This document shows, piece after piece, positions 49,463 to 57,209 of a DNA stretch of 64,000 nucleotides (positions are counted from its first letter, which is position 1; each line of letters opens with the position of its first letter). Both the position numbers and the translations under genes were made by a program. The stretch covers positions 17,151 to 81,150 of the forward strand of contig CAYTEH010000001.1 in assembly GCA_964436765.1 (NCBI GenBank), in the 5' to 3' direction. The stretch comes from CAYTEH01 sp964436765 (GTDB lineage: Bacteria; Patescibacteriota; Gracilibacteria; Peribacterales; Peribacteraceae). The notes below the pieces were generated by a model. The model was not told the origin of the DNA, ran no database searches, and saw nothing but the letters and a program-made list of their open reading frames with translations.

Positions 49463-50701
49463 CTACGGGCCCAGATCCTGCAGCATCTCGCCCACCCCTG
49501 AAACACTGGAGTCGTTGCCATGCCCGGTGCCGGACGAGCTCGTGATGCGTTGCACGGACTCGCTCCTCGCGGACACAGATTGGGCAGTGATGGCACTACC
49601 ATCGACCGCGGATTGTCTGAGGATGTCCTCGATGTCGTGTATTTCGATTTCAACGTCGCGAGCCGCCGCACGCGCTTCCTCCGTTTTGCCGCTGCCCAGT
49701 CCGGCCCTTGCCCGTTCATTCAGGCGCTGGGCATTCTTCAAATGTTCATCGAGAACATCTCGCGCCTCCAGTGGCAGATCCGGAAGCTGCTGACGATGGC
49801 GCTCGATTTGCTTCGTTGCAGCATCAATCATGTCCTCGACTGACGCCGCGGCGGTAGAATGGGAGCCGGACGAGCTGACCGCTTTTTCAGATGCGTGCGA
49901 TGCACTGGAACCAGCGCGGCCAGTGTTCCGTAGCAGTCCTTGCACCTCGGAGGGTAGCGCACCGCCAGATTCAATGAGGTCATCGAGCAGGCGCTCATGC
50001 TTGCGAAGCAGTTCGCCGGCATGCTCGCGTACGAGCGCGGCGGCATCCGCCCTGCCGCGTGCCTCAAGCTCCGTTGCAGCCTTGGTGACAGCGTTCATCT
50101 GTGCATCCACCGCAGCCTTCACCTGTCGCTCGGCGTCGCCACTGAGCCTGCCCGCCTCCTGCAGGCGCGAGACTTCTTCAAGCCGTACGCCGAGCCGCTC
50201 GGCCTCGAATTCTGCACGGGCGTCCGGGTCTGTACGAAGCGCCCCGCGCACGCCCTCGTTCACATACACCTTAAAGGTATACAAAAAATCACCGGGCAGC
50301 GACGACTCCGCCGCGGCCGATACGCCTGCGCCGCAGAGGACGAACACAGCCATGGCTCCGGACAGAAGCGTCAGCGGGCGAAGGAGCATCAGGAGCCGGC
50401 TCGCAAGCGACTCCGGGCCGGCCGGCGTCTCGGCGAGCGCGCCCGGCACCGCAGGATGCTCGCGCATGTGACGGAGGATCACATCATCCAGATGCGCTTC
50501 CTCGGTATCAGAAAGCGTGATTTGCCTGGCCTCAGCGAAGAACTGGCGTGGCTCCATTTCGGCTGTAAGACACTCATCGGCGGCGTCTCTTACAGGGTGC
50601 GCCATTGCTGCTTCGATGGACCCATACACCTTGCCTGATTCCCGCAGGCTCAGCCGCACCTGCCGGGCACTCTGCCAAAAATGATCAAGAGCGTCACTCA
50701 T
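49463..50701 (-). CDS. DUF5667-domain membrane protein, probable anti-sigma partner
   Basis: 412 residues. Cytoplasmic N-terminus (1-105), one TM helix (about 106-130, 'LLMLLRPLTLLSGAMAVFVL'), then 'SLPGDFLYTFKVYVNEGVR', the DUF5667 signature, and a long outside helical region with heptad-like E/R/A repeats and Ser-rich linkers. Its ATG overlaps the ECF sigma stop by 8 bp (ATGAGTGA), so the pair is translationally coupled. This is the usual sigma/anti-sigma layout, though no canonical zinc anti-sigma motif is seen. Confidence 0.78.
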   Translation of the reverse strand: MSDALDHFWQSARQVRLSLRESGKVYGSIEAAMAHPVRDAADECLTAEMEPRQFFAEARQITLSDTEEAHLDDVILRHMREHPAVPGALAETPAGPESLASRLLMLLRPLTLLSGAMAVFVLCGAGVSAAAESSLPGDFLYTFKVYVNEGVRGALRTDPDARAEFEAERLGVRLEEVSRLQEAGRLSGDAERQVKAAVDAQMNAVTKAATELEARGRADAAALVREHAGELLRKHERLLDDLIESGGALPSEVQGLLRNTGRAGSSASHASEKAVSSSGSHSTAAASVEDMIDAATKQIERHRQQLPDLPLEARDVLDEHLKNAQRLNERARAGLGSGKTEEARAAARDVEIEIHDIEDILRQSAVDGSAITAQSVSARSESVQRITSSSGTGHGNDSSVSGVGEMLQDLGP

Positions 50702-51203
50702 TGCCAAGATGGGCATGCAGCTGTTTGAGCCCGCGATGGATGCGAACCGAGACAGCGTTCGGCGATTCCCCCGTCAGCTCGGCTATTTCGGCGGGCGAAT
50801 AGCCTTCGATGTAGCGCAGGGTCACAGCGTTACGGTAGGGCTCTTCCACTTTCGAGAGCAGGTCCAGCACCCGCTGTTCCTGAATGTAATCGCGCTTGGA
50901 CATATCGTCTTCCTCGCCGGGGTCGAATCCCTGCTCCTGCAGGGCATCGAGCGACGACTCTTTCTTCTTCCGTGTTCCATTGATAATGAGGTTCGTCGCC
51001 ACCCGGTAGAGAAAGGCGCGCGTGTTATCGATGTCGTTTCCCGCCGCAAGGTACTCCCATGTTTTCACAAATGTCTCCTGCAGCACATCCTTTGCCAGTT
51101 CCCTATCGAAGACCCGGAAATAGCAATGACGAAAAATTGCATCTTTATATTCGGCATATGCTTCCGGAAATTTTGCCGCTGCTTCGGATGCAAGAATCTT
51201 CAT
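50694..51203 (-). CDS. ECF-type RNA polymerase sigma factor
   Basis: 169 residues. Region 2 'FRHCYFRVFDRELAKDVLQ' with 'ETFVKTWEYL' and 'FLYRVATNLIINGTRKKKE'; linker 'QGFDPGEEDDM'; region 4 'NAVTLRYIEGYSPAEIAELT' with 'SPNAVSVRIHRGLKQL'. It is a paralogue of the factor at 21.9 kb. The ATG at 51203 is preferred over 51212, because TAGACT (51216-51221) lies only 3 nt before the latter. It is co-transcribed with the DUF5667 gene. Confidence 0.92.
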   Translation of the reverse strand: MKILASEAAAKFPEAYAEYKDAIFRHCYFRVFDRELAKDVLQETFVKTWEYLAAGNDIDNTRAFLYRVATNLIINGTRKKKESSLDALQEQGFDPGEEDDMSKRDYIQEQRVLDLLSKVEEPYRNAVTLRYIEGYSPAEIAELTGESPNAVSVRIHRGLKQLHAHLGNE

Positions 51204-51464
51204 GTCGCGCATGTGAGTCTACACTGGCGGGAGCATTGGGGCACTACCCGATGCATTGAGCGCTCGCCAGCACCAGGAAGAGGATTGAAACAGCCTGACA
51301 GACGTGAAGTGCCAGACGCGTCATCTACCGCCCGGAGCGAAACGAAGCGCCCGTCAACGTTTTTTACTTGAAACCCGGACGGGAACCCCTCCAGAACCCG
51401 CGTCATCTTCTTGCCTATGGAGATGGCTTTCAGTAGCCTCAATTGTAGCCTCTGGCTGCACACT

Positions 51465-52502
51465 ATGACTGCTCAAAACACCCGTACGACGCTCTGTTCC
51501 GTCGGCATCATTATCACGTCGGTTCTCGGATCCGCTCCTGTCGCGCTCGCGCAGCAGAAGCAGGCGTTTACAGACGTCTCGCCGAAACATTTTGCATACG
51601 AAGCAGTGGAGTATCTCTACCAGCGAAACATGCTGGAAGGGTATCCCGACGGCACGTTCCGGCCGTCGAACAAGGTAAACCGCGCCGAGGCCCTCAAGCT
51701 GATCGTTGATCCGCTCATGACCGACAATGATCGAATCCGTAAGGCACCGTCGCCGTTCTCGGACGTATCGGACAACGCCTGGTACCTTCCGTACGTTGAG
51801 TGGGCACGCATGCGCGGCGGCATCATCCAGGCGCCTCCGGTGGCAAAAGCATTCGAGGCTGGGAAGAACGTCACCAAGGCCGAGTTCATTAAAATGTTTC
51901 TGACCAGCCGCGGCATTGATCCCAAATCCTTCAACGACATCCAGCTTCCTCTCTCGAAAGACGTGGGCAACACGAAGGAATGGTTCTACCCGTATATGCG
52001 CTACGCGATTGCGAGCTCCATGACTGCAGCCTCGCAGGACGGCCTCTACAGTCCCAATCGGGATATCACGCGTTCGGATGTCGCCATCTTCCTGCACCGA
52101 TTTTTTCTGTACCGGCTCGGCCAGCGCACACAGGCCCTGCTTTCTGAAACCGAGCGGGAGCTCGCTAAAACCATCGACGCGCTCGCCGCGAACAACCCGG
52201 CAGCCGCCGACTACACGTCGGCACGGGCGCTGGTGATGATGCGCGGCGCCCTCGACGTAAAACCGTCGGAAAATATGGTGAAAGCCGTCCTAAAGGTGAC
52301 CGAAGGCTACCGTTCCCTGGTGCGTGCATTCCGTGCATCCAAAGAGAAGGACTGGCAATCGGTCGTGAAGCTTGCGGGGGACGCGTTTTACCTGGGGGAT
52401 CAGGCCAGGAAGGCATCCCCCAACGCAGAAACGCTTGCCTCCCAGCTGCAGGGCTACGCCAAAAGCTTCGCCGACCAGGCACGGAGCGAAATCAAGAAGT
52501 AG
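51465..52502 (+). CDS. Secreted SLH-domain protein with helical C-terminus
   Basis: 345 residues. Signal peptide 1-30 ('SVLGSAPVALAQ'). Three SLH repeats in residues 33-225: 'MLEGYPDGTFRPSNKVNRAE', 'FSDVSDNAWYLPYVEWARMR' with 'NVTKAEFIKMFL', and 'YSPNRDITRSDVAIFLHRFF'. Residues 230-345 are a charged helical region that may project from the wall. The 261-bp spacer to the divergent sigma gene holds a GGAACC-N13-CGTC pair (51381-51403) that resembles an ECF promoter with a short spacer; this is weak evidence for control by that sigma. Confidence 0.85.
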   Translation: MTAQNTRTTLCSVGIIITSVLGSAPVALAQQKQAFTDVSPKHFAYEAVEYLYQRNMLEGYPDGTFRPSNKVNRAEALKLIVDPLMTDNDRIRKAPSPFSDVSDNAWYLPYVEWARMRGGIIQAPPVAKAFEAGKNVTKAEFIKMFLTSRGIDPKSFNDIQLPLSKDVGNTKEWFYPYMRYAIASSMTAASQDGLYSPNRDITRSDVAIFLHRFFLYRLGQRTQALLSETERELAKTIDALAANNPAAADYTSARALVMMRGALDVKPSENMVKAVLKVTEGYRSLVRAFRASKEKDWQSVVKLAGDAFYLGDQARKASPNAETLASQLQGYAKSFADQARSEIKK

Positions 52503-52522
52503 CTATACTATAGAATATATTG

Positions 52523-52528
52523 TATAAT
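52523..52528 (+). promoter_or_regulatory. Perfect TATAAT 6 nt before an ATG
   Basis: A consensus -10 hexamer ends 6 nt before the ATG at 52535, the cleanest leaderless promoter in the window. A -35 is not obvious. Confidence 0.65.
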
Positions 52529-52534
52529 ACGCAC

Positions 52535-52978
52535 ATGGTGCTTGAAGTGTTCCCCGATCCCGTTGAGCACGGAAAACAGGCGATCGGACGCATAGCTACA
52601 GAGGCGTCCGCGAAGCGCAGCCCCGACATCGTGGGCAGAACGGTGGATGCAGTGACGCACGGTGTCTTTCAGTCGGTGAAGGAAGGGGCGAGGGTGCTGG
52701 TGGATTTTGGCCTGGTTCCTGGAATGAAATTGACAGCAAAAGCAGTGAAAGGAGCCGTCACGGGGGCGATCGGCACGACCGGCACGCTCCTCGCTTCCCT
52801 CCCCGTCATCCCGACGCTCCACGGCGACTCTTCCATGGCGAGCGCAAATGACCTACGGTTTGGACGTGCAAGCATCTTCCCCCGTCCAGCCGCCGATACG
52901 CTTCAGAGCCCGCGTGATCCGCGGAGCGGGCAGGGGCAAACAACTGGGAATCCCGACACTCAACCTCGAGCTGCGTGA
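52535..52978 (+). CDS. Hypothetical protein overlapping riboflavin kinase
   Basis: 147 residues as open. Residues 1-100 look like a real protein: 'EVFPDPVEHGKQAIGRIATE', then a Gly/Ala/Val-rich, possibly membrane-seeking stretch 'VKGAVTGAIGTTGTLLASLP'. The last ~43 residues, rich in Pro/Arg/Gln, overlap the start of the riboflavin kinase gene by 131 nt in another frame. Either the overlap is real or a frameshift removed an earlier stop. The start is well supported by TATAAT 6 nt upstream. Function unknown. Confidence 0.6.
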   Translation: MVLEVFPDPVEHGKQAIGRIATEASAKRSPDIVGRTVDAVTHGVFQSVKEGARVLVDFGLVPGMKLTAKAVKGAVTGAIGTTGTLLASLPVIPTLHGDSSMASANDLRFGRASIFPRPAADTLQSPRDPRSGQGQTTGNPDTQPRAA

Positions 52979-53279
52979 GGTTCCCGCAGAACTGACTGAG
53001 GGCATTTATGCCTGCTTCGTCATCATCGACGGATCGCGGCTGCAGGGAGCGATGCACTACGGCCCGCGCCCGGTGTTTAAATCCGGCATTGCCTGCGAGA
53101 TTCACCTGCTCGACACGGCGATCGACGAGCCCCCTCGGGACGTCGACGTCGACGTCCGGGGACGCATACGGGAGGTACGTGATTTTCCGTCCACGGCTGC
53201 CATGCTACTGCAAATTAAGGATGATATTGCGGCCATCCGATCTATACTTGGCGCATGCTCGGACAGCTCAAGCAACTGA
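52848..53279 (+). CDS. Stand-alone riboflavin kinase domain
   Basis: 143 residues corresponding to the C-terminal half of bifunctional RibF: 'FRARVIRGAGRGKQLGIPTL' with 'NLELREV' (family G.VV.G.GRG..LG.PTAN), 'GIYACFVIIDGSRLQGAMHY', 'FHLLD'-like 'EIHLLDTAID', and 'VDVRGRIREVRDF'. It should convert riboflavin to FMN. No FAD synthetase domain is attached. It starts inside the preceding gene and overlaps the MurE-like start by 25 bp, so the three genes form one dense unit. Confidence 0.82.
   Translation: MTYGLDVQASSPVQPPIRFRARVIRGAGRGKQLGIPTLNLELREVPAELTEGIYACFVIIDGSRLQGAMHYGPRPVFKSGIACEIHLLDTAIDEPPRDVDVDVRGRIREVRDFPSTAAMLLQIKDDIAAIRSILGACSDSSSN
53243..53248 (+). promoter_or_regulatory. Predicted -10 box of leaderless MurE-like gene
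   Basis: TATACT inside the 3' end of the riboflavin kinase gene, 6 nt before the ATG at 53255. Confidence 0.5.
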
Positions 53280-54565
53280 TCGGCCAGCGTCACCCCGCCC
53301 GCCTCGCCTGGCATTGGCTGAAGGCACTGATTGCGGCGCTACAATGTGGTTTCCCTGCGCGGAAGCTGTTCGTCATCGGCATCACGGGCACGGACGGCAA
53401 GACGACGACAGTCGCCATGACGGCGCACATTCTGCACGCGGCCGGCATCGCGGTTGGCGCTGCATCGACAAGCTTTTTTCGAATCAAAGACACCACTGAG
53501 AACAATCCGACACACAAGACTTCCATTTCGCCGTCCGCCTTCCAGGCATTTTTACAGCGCTGCGTGGGAGCGGGATGCACGCATATGGTTGCCGAGATTT
53601 CCTCGCACGGGCTTGTGCAGCACCGGAACGATTTCCTGTGGCCCTCTGTCGCCGCCATCACCAACACCTCGCCGGAGCACCTCGACTACCACGGCACCAT
53701 GGAGCAGTACCGCGCCGACAAAGGCATCCTGTTCCACATGCTCCGGGGCCGCGGCATGAAGGTTCTCAATGCCGACGACGAGACGGCCGCGCTCTACATG
53801 CGCATACCATCGCGTGCGTCGACTTTGTATTCGGCTTCAAAGGATCCGCGGTCGGGTACCGCGCTTTGGCTCTCCACCGTCATCGGCACGCCCACGTCGT
53901 CCGCCGCGCGCCTGCACGTGAGGGTACGCAGCGGGAGCGCCGATACCGAAAGCGCTCATGACTTGTCGCTGCCGGTGCCGGGTACGTTCAACCTGGAAAA
54001 CGCGATGTGCGCCATTGCGTGCGCCATGGCGGCCGGGGTGAGCCCCGAGAAAGCGGTGCAGGCGCTGCGCGGCTTCGCGGGGGTGCCAGGAAGGCTGGAG
54101 AAGATTGAGGAAGGCCAGCCCTTCTCGGTCTACGTGGACTTCACCGTGACCCCTGCCTCGTACAAGAAAACGCTGTCGGCGATCCGTGCCACGCTGGCGC
54201 CGGGCAAGAGGCTACTCGTGCTTACGGGCAGTTGCGGCGACCGCATGCCCGAGAAACGCCCCATGATCGGCAAGATCGTCAGCGAGACAGCCGACGTGAT
54301 GGTGGTGAGCGAAGACGAGACACTCACCGAAGACCAGAATAAGGTGATAGACGAGGTGTGGTCGGGCATCGACCAGAGCCTCACGAAGGCGCACCGGATC
54401 TTCGACCGCCGCGAGGGCATCGCTTTCCTGTTGAAAGAAGCCAAACCCGGCGATGCCGTGGCCCTCTGCGGCATGGGCGCGTGCACGACCATGCAGACGA
54501 AAGAGGGTCTCCGCGAGTGGGATGAGCGGGTGGTGGTGCGCGAGCTCTTGAAAGGGCTTGTATAG
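53255..54565 (+). CDS. MurE-like Mur ligase without N-terminal domain
   Basis: 436 residues. ATP loop 'GITGTDGKTTTVAMTAH' is already at about residue 42, so the ~90-residue UMP-binding domain of MurE is missing. Other motifs: 'SPEHLDYHGTMEQYRADKG' (MurE-like), 'VPGTFNLENAMCAIACAMA', 'GVPGRLEKI'. The usual 'DYAHTP' reads 'DFTVTP', and the specificity motif (DNPR for mDAP, D-D/N-P-x for Lys) aligns with 'DETLTED'. It may be a MurE with another substrate or a different Mur-type ligase. It overlaps riboflavin kinase and abuts rnhB. Confidence 0.78.
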   Translation: MLGQLKQLIGQRHPARLAWHWLKALIAALQCGFPARKLFVIGITGTDGKTTTVAMTAHILHAAGIAVGAASTSFFRIKDTTENNPTHKTSISPSAFQAFLQRCVGAGCTHMVAEISSHGLVQHRNDFLWPSVAAITNTSPEHLDYHGTMEQYRADKGILFHMLRGRGMKVLNADDETAALYMRIPSRASTLYSASKDPRSGTALWLSTVIGTPTSSAARLHVRVRSGSADTESAHDLSLPVPGTFNLENAMCAIACAMAAGVSPEKAVQALRGFAGVPGRLEKIEEGQPFSVYVDFTVTPASYKKTLSAIRATLAPGKRLLVLTGSCGDRMPEKRPMIGKIVSETADVMVVSEDETLTEDQNKVIDEVWSGIDQSLTKAHRIFDRREGIAFLLKEAKPGDAVALCGMGACTTMQTKEGLREWDERVVVRELLKGLV

Positions 54566-54573
54566 TGCCATCT

Positions 54574-55209
54574 ATGATCGTGATCGCCGGAATCGACGAA
54601 GCAGGACGAGGCGCCCTCGCAGGCCCGGTGGTTGCAGGGGCATGCGTGCTGCCATTCGAGCTCCAGAAACGCCGCTCGGCCAGGCCGCACTGGTCGCCGT
54701 TCAAAAAGAAGCCTGAGCGTGACTGCATCATCGCCGACAGCAAACTGATGACGCCGGAGGAACGTGACTATGCCTACCAATGGATCATCACCAACTGCGC
54801 ATTCGGAGCTGGCGTTGTCGGTCACGACGTGATCGACCGCTTCGGCATCCTGCATGCCACGCAGAAAGCAATGCTGCTTGCCCTCGAGGAACTCAGGTCG
54901 AAGGCCGCAGTCACAGAGCTCCTGGTCGACGGCAGGGATGCGTTCCGGTTCCCGCTTCCGCACCGTTCCATCATCCGTGGTGATTCCCTGGAACCCTGCA
55001 TCGCCGCAGGGTCGATCATCGCGAAAGTGACCCGGGACCGGCTGATGATCGAACATGCGAACGATCACCCGCGATACGGATTCGAGACCCACAAAGGTTA
55101 CGGCGCCGAAAGTCACATCACCGCCATCAAACAGCACGGGCCCTGCGCCATTCACCGCGCCACGTTCCTCACGCGGATACTCGGGCCGGAGCAGCTGGCG
55201 CTCGTGTAG
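54574..55209 (+). CDS. rnhB: Ribonuclease HII
   Basis: 211 residues. Signature 'IAGIDEAGRGALAGPVVAGA' with the DEAGRG metal site, 'IADSKLMTPEERDYAYQWI', 'LVDGRDAF', and 'ASIIAKV'-like 'GSIIAKVTRDRLM', then 'YGFETHKGYG'. It removes ribonucleotides and RNA primers from DNA. TATAGT lies 7 nt before the ATG at 54574; an in-frame GTG at 54565 overlaps the MurE-like stop. The 3' end overlaps lgt by 41 bp, tail to tail. Confidence 0.94.
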   Translation: MIVIAGIDEAGRGALAGPVVAGACVLPFELQKRRSARPHWSPFKKKPERDCIIADSKLMTPEERDYAYQWIITNCAFGAGVVGHDVIDRFGILHATQKAMLLALEELRSKAAVTELLVDGRDAFRFPLPHRSIIRGDSLEPCIAAGSIIAKVTRDRLMIEHANDHPRYGFETHKGYGAESHITAIKQHGPCAIHRATFLTRILGPEQLALV

Positions 55210-55981
55210 TCCACCACCAGACGGCAATGCCCGCTATAAATACCGGAATCGTGAGCAGCTGCCCGCGCGTGAGCGTCACCGGACCCATCATCAGCGGTTC
55301 GACGGTTTGTACCCTGAGGAATTCATTCAGGAACCGTCCTATGCCATAGAGCATCAGGAAGAGCGCGGCCCCCCTCCCATGAAACCATGTTGCCATTCCC
55401 GCTGTTCTGTAGAGATACACGAAACAGACTCCGGCGATCATCAGGTCTTTTCCCATCGCGTAGAGCTGCGTCGGGTGCCTGAGGCCCTCGACTCCCGGAA
55501 TGGACATGCCCCACGGGAGCGATGTGACGGACCCGTAGAGTTCCAGATTGATGAAATTCCCGAGGCGCCCGAGCGCAAGCCCGATCGCGACCGGCACGAT
55601 GACGATGTCACCGACTGTCCTGATATTCCAACCTCGCTTGCCGCAATACAGGATCATCAGCAACACGACGCCGATGAGGCCGCCATGGAACGACATGCCG
55701 CCTTCCCAGACGTACAAGACCTCTATCGGGTGAGCCAGGTAATACCCGGGCTGGTAGAAGAGGACGTACCCCAGTCGTCCGCCTGCGATCACACCGATCA
55801 CCGCCCACGTGAGCAGATTGAGCCAGTCATCCTTCGGGGCGTTCATACCCCGGTACCGCTGCAGCCTCGGAAGAAGCACTGACGCCGTTAAAAAACCCAG
55901 CAGATACATGATGCCGTACCAGTGGACCGAAAAGCCCAGGACACTGAGGGCAACGGCACGGGAGGGAAAAAATTCGATCAT
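55169..55981 (-). CDS. lgt: Prolipoprotein diacylglyceryl transferase
   Basis: 270 residues, about seven TM helices. Family text: 'FSVHWYGIMYLLGF', 'GVIAGGRLGYVLFY', 'VWEGGMSFHGGLIGV', signature 'GRLGNFINLELYGSVTSLPW', 'RHPTQLYAMG' (usual HPTQLYE), 'RFLNEFLR'. It attaches diacylglycerol to lipobox Cys, consistent with the lipoprotein at 59.3 kb. TAGTAT lies 8 nt before the ATG at 55981; an in-frame ATG at 56017 is less likely. Confidence 0.93.
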   Translation of the reverse strand: MIEFFPSRAVALSVLGFSVHWYGIMYLLGFLTASVLLPRLQRYRGMNAPKDDWLNLLTWAVIGVIAGGRLGYVLFYQPGYYLAHPIEVLYVWEGGMSFHGGLIGVVLLMILYCGKRGWNIRTVGDIVIVPVAIGLALGRLGNFINLELYGSVTSLPWGMSIPGVEGLRHPTQLYAMGKDLMIAGVCFVYLYRTAGMATWFHGRGAALFLMLYGIGRFLNEFLRVQTVEPLMMGPVTLTRGQLLTIPVFIAGIAVWWWTTRAPAAPARVSA

Positions 55982-56011
55982 ACGGGCATATACTAGCGCC
56001 GAAAGAGGGCT

Positions 56012-56017
56012 TACCAT
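56012..56017 (+). promoter_or_regulatory. Predicted -10 box of leaderless tsaD
   Basis: TACCAT, 6 nt before the ATG at 56024. Confidence 0.45.
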
Positions 56018-56023
56018 AGGCCT

Positions 56024-57094
56024 ATGCTGATCCTCGGTATCGAGACATCGTGCGACGAGACCTCCGTCGCCGTGGTGGAAGACGGCGTACGGGTGCTCTC
56101 GAACGTCATCTCGAGCTCCAAAGCTGCATTCGAGCGCCTTGCCGGCGTCATACCCGAGCAGGCCGCGCGCAAACAGATCGAATGCATCATCCCTGTCCTG
56201 AACGATGCGATGACACAGGCGACGGTGTCGTGGAACACGATCGACGCCATCGCCGTCACAAAGGGCCCTGGGCTGCTCGGTTCGTTGCTCGTGGGCACCG
56301 CCACCGCGCGTGCGCTGGCCTCCGTACACGCGAAGCCGCTTATCGGCGTCCACCACACACTGGGGCATCTGGTATCCACCTGGCTGGAACACGGGATGAT
56401 CGTCACAGACAGGTCGGCGGTTCCCGGCTTGCCGGAGTTCCCGTTCATGACGCTCTCGGTCTCGGGAGGGCACACCGACCTCTGGGTACGCACGTCGGCC
56501 GTCTCGGGCACGCTCGTCGGCCGGACGCGGGACGATGCCGCAGGGGAAGCATTCGACAAAGGTGCGAGCATGCTCGGGCTTCCATACCCAGGCGGGCCGT
56601 CGGTCGCGAAGGCCGCGGAGCACGGCGACGAAAAACGGTTCCCCTTCCCGCTGCCGCTCCATGGGGAAGACACGCTCGATTTCAGCTGCTCCGGTCTCAA
56701 AACAGCTCTCCGGTACCTGCTACGCGACCAGGGCGTCACCGATCCGGCGGCGATGCCAGATCAGTTGAGAGCCGATATCGCGGCCTCGTTCCAGTACGGT
56801 ATTTGCAGGCACCTCTTGGACCGCGTGACGCGCGCGCTGGAGAAGCACCCGAACATGAAGGAACTGCACATCGTCGGTGGAGTATCTGCAAACAGCCGGT
56901 TACGCGCGATGGCAGCCGAACTGCTGCCGCACATCTGCGTGCGCGTTCCCTCGACACTCGCCTACTGCACCGACAACGCCGCTATGATCGCCTCTGCGGG
57001 CTTTTTCCTGCTCCAGCAGGATCCCGATACGGCACGATCAGCTTTCGCGACGACGGCATCGCTGTCGCTGGAGGAAAGCCTCCTGAGCCGCTGA
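56024..57094 (+). CDS. tsaD: tRNA threonylcarbamoyladenosine (t6A37) transferase subunit
   Basis: 356 residues, ASKHA fold. 'LGIETSCDETSVAVVEDG', 'PGLLGSLLVGTATARALA', metal-binding 'GVHHTLGHL' (family HMEGH; HxxxH kept), 'LSVSGGHTDL', 'GEAFDKGASMLGLPYPGGP', 'FSCSGLKTAL', 'VGGVSANSRLRAM', 'YCTDNAAMIA'. It works with TsaB/TsaE to modify ANN-decoding tRNAs; those partners are not in the window. It is divergent from lgt. Confidence 0.96.
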   Translation: MLILGIETSCDETSVAVVEDGVRVLSNVISSSKAAFERLAGVIPEQAARKQIECIIPVLNDAMTQATVSWNTIDAIAVTKGPGLLGSLLVGTATARALASVHAKPLIGVHHTLGHLVSTWLEHGMIVTDRSAVPGLPEFPFMTLSVSGGHTDLWVRTSAVSGTLVGRTRDDAAGEAFDKGASMLGLPYPGGPSVAKAAEHGDEKRFPFPLPLHGEDTLDFSCSGLKTALRYLLRDQGVTDPAAMPDQLRADIAASFQYGICRHLLDRVTRALEKHPNMKELHIVGGVSANSRLRAMAAELLPHICVRVPSTLAYCTDNAAMIASAGFFLLQQDPDTARSAFATTASLSLEESLLSR

Positions 57095-57104
57095 AGCCGA
57101 ATGC

Positions 57105-57209
57105 TCAGTAGCCGCCGGTGAATGCGGGCAGCAGCGCGCCGAGCACGAGGGCAGCAACACCGCAGGCAGCGATGGTCCTAATGAGGATGAGCTTGGTCTT
57201 CTTCTTCAT
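57105..57209 (-). CDS. 34-residue single-TM protein
   Basis: A basic start (MKKKTKLILIR) is followed by one hydrophobic helix (TIAACGVAALVLGALLPAF) and the tail TGGY. The ATG overlaps the stop of the PKD gene (ATGA), so it is probably translated by coupling. The size, charge and overlap make a real small membrane protein likely, although no family is recognised. Confidence 0.55.
   Translation of the reverse strand: MKKKTKLILIRTIAACGVAALVLGALLPAFTGGY

Noticed and set aside
51381..51403. ECF promoter GGAACC/CGTC before the SLH gene as firm evidence of regulation
   Set aside because: The spacer is 13 nt, shorter than usual, and no second example was found at other surface genes.
55982..56662. 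Long N-terminal extension of Lgt antisense to tsaD
   Set aside because: It has no membrane or Lgt features and runs through the tsaD gene; TAGTAT 8 nt before 55981 supports the short start.
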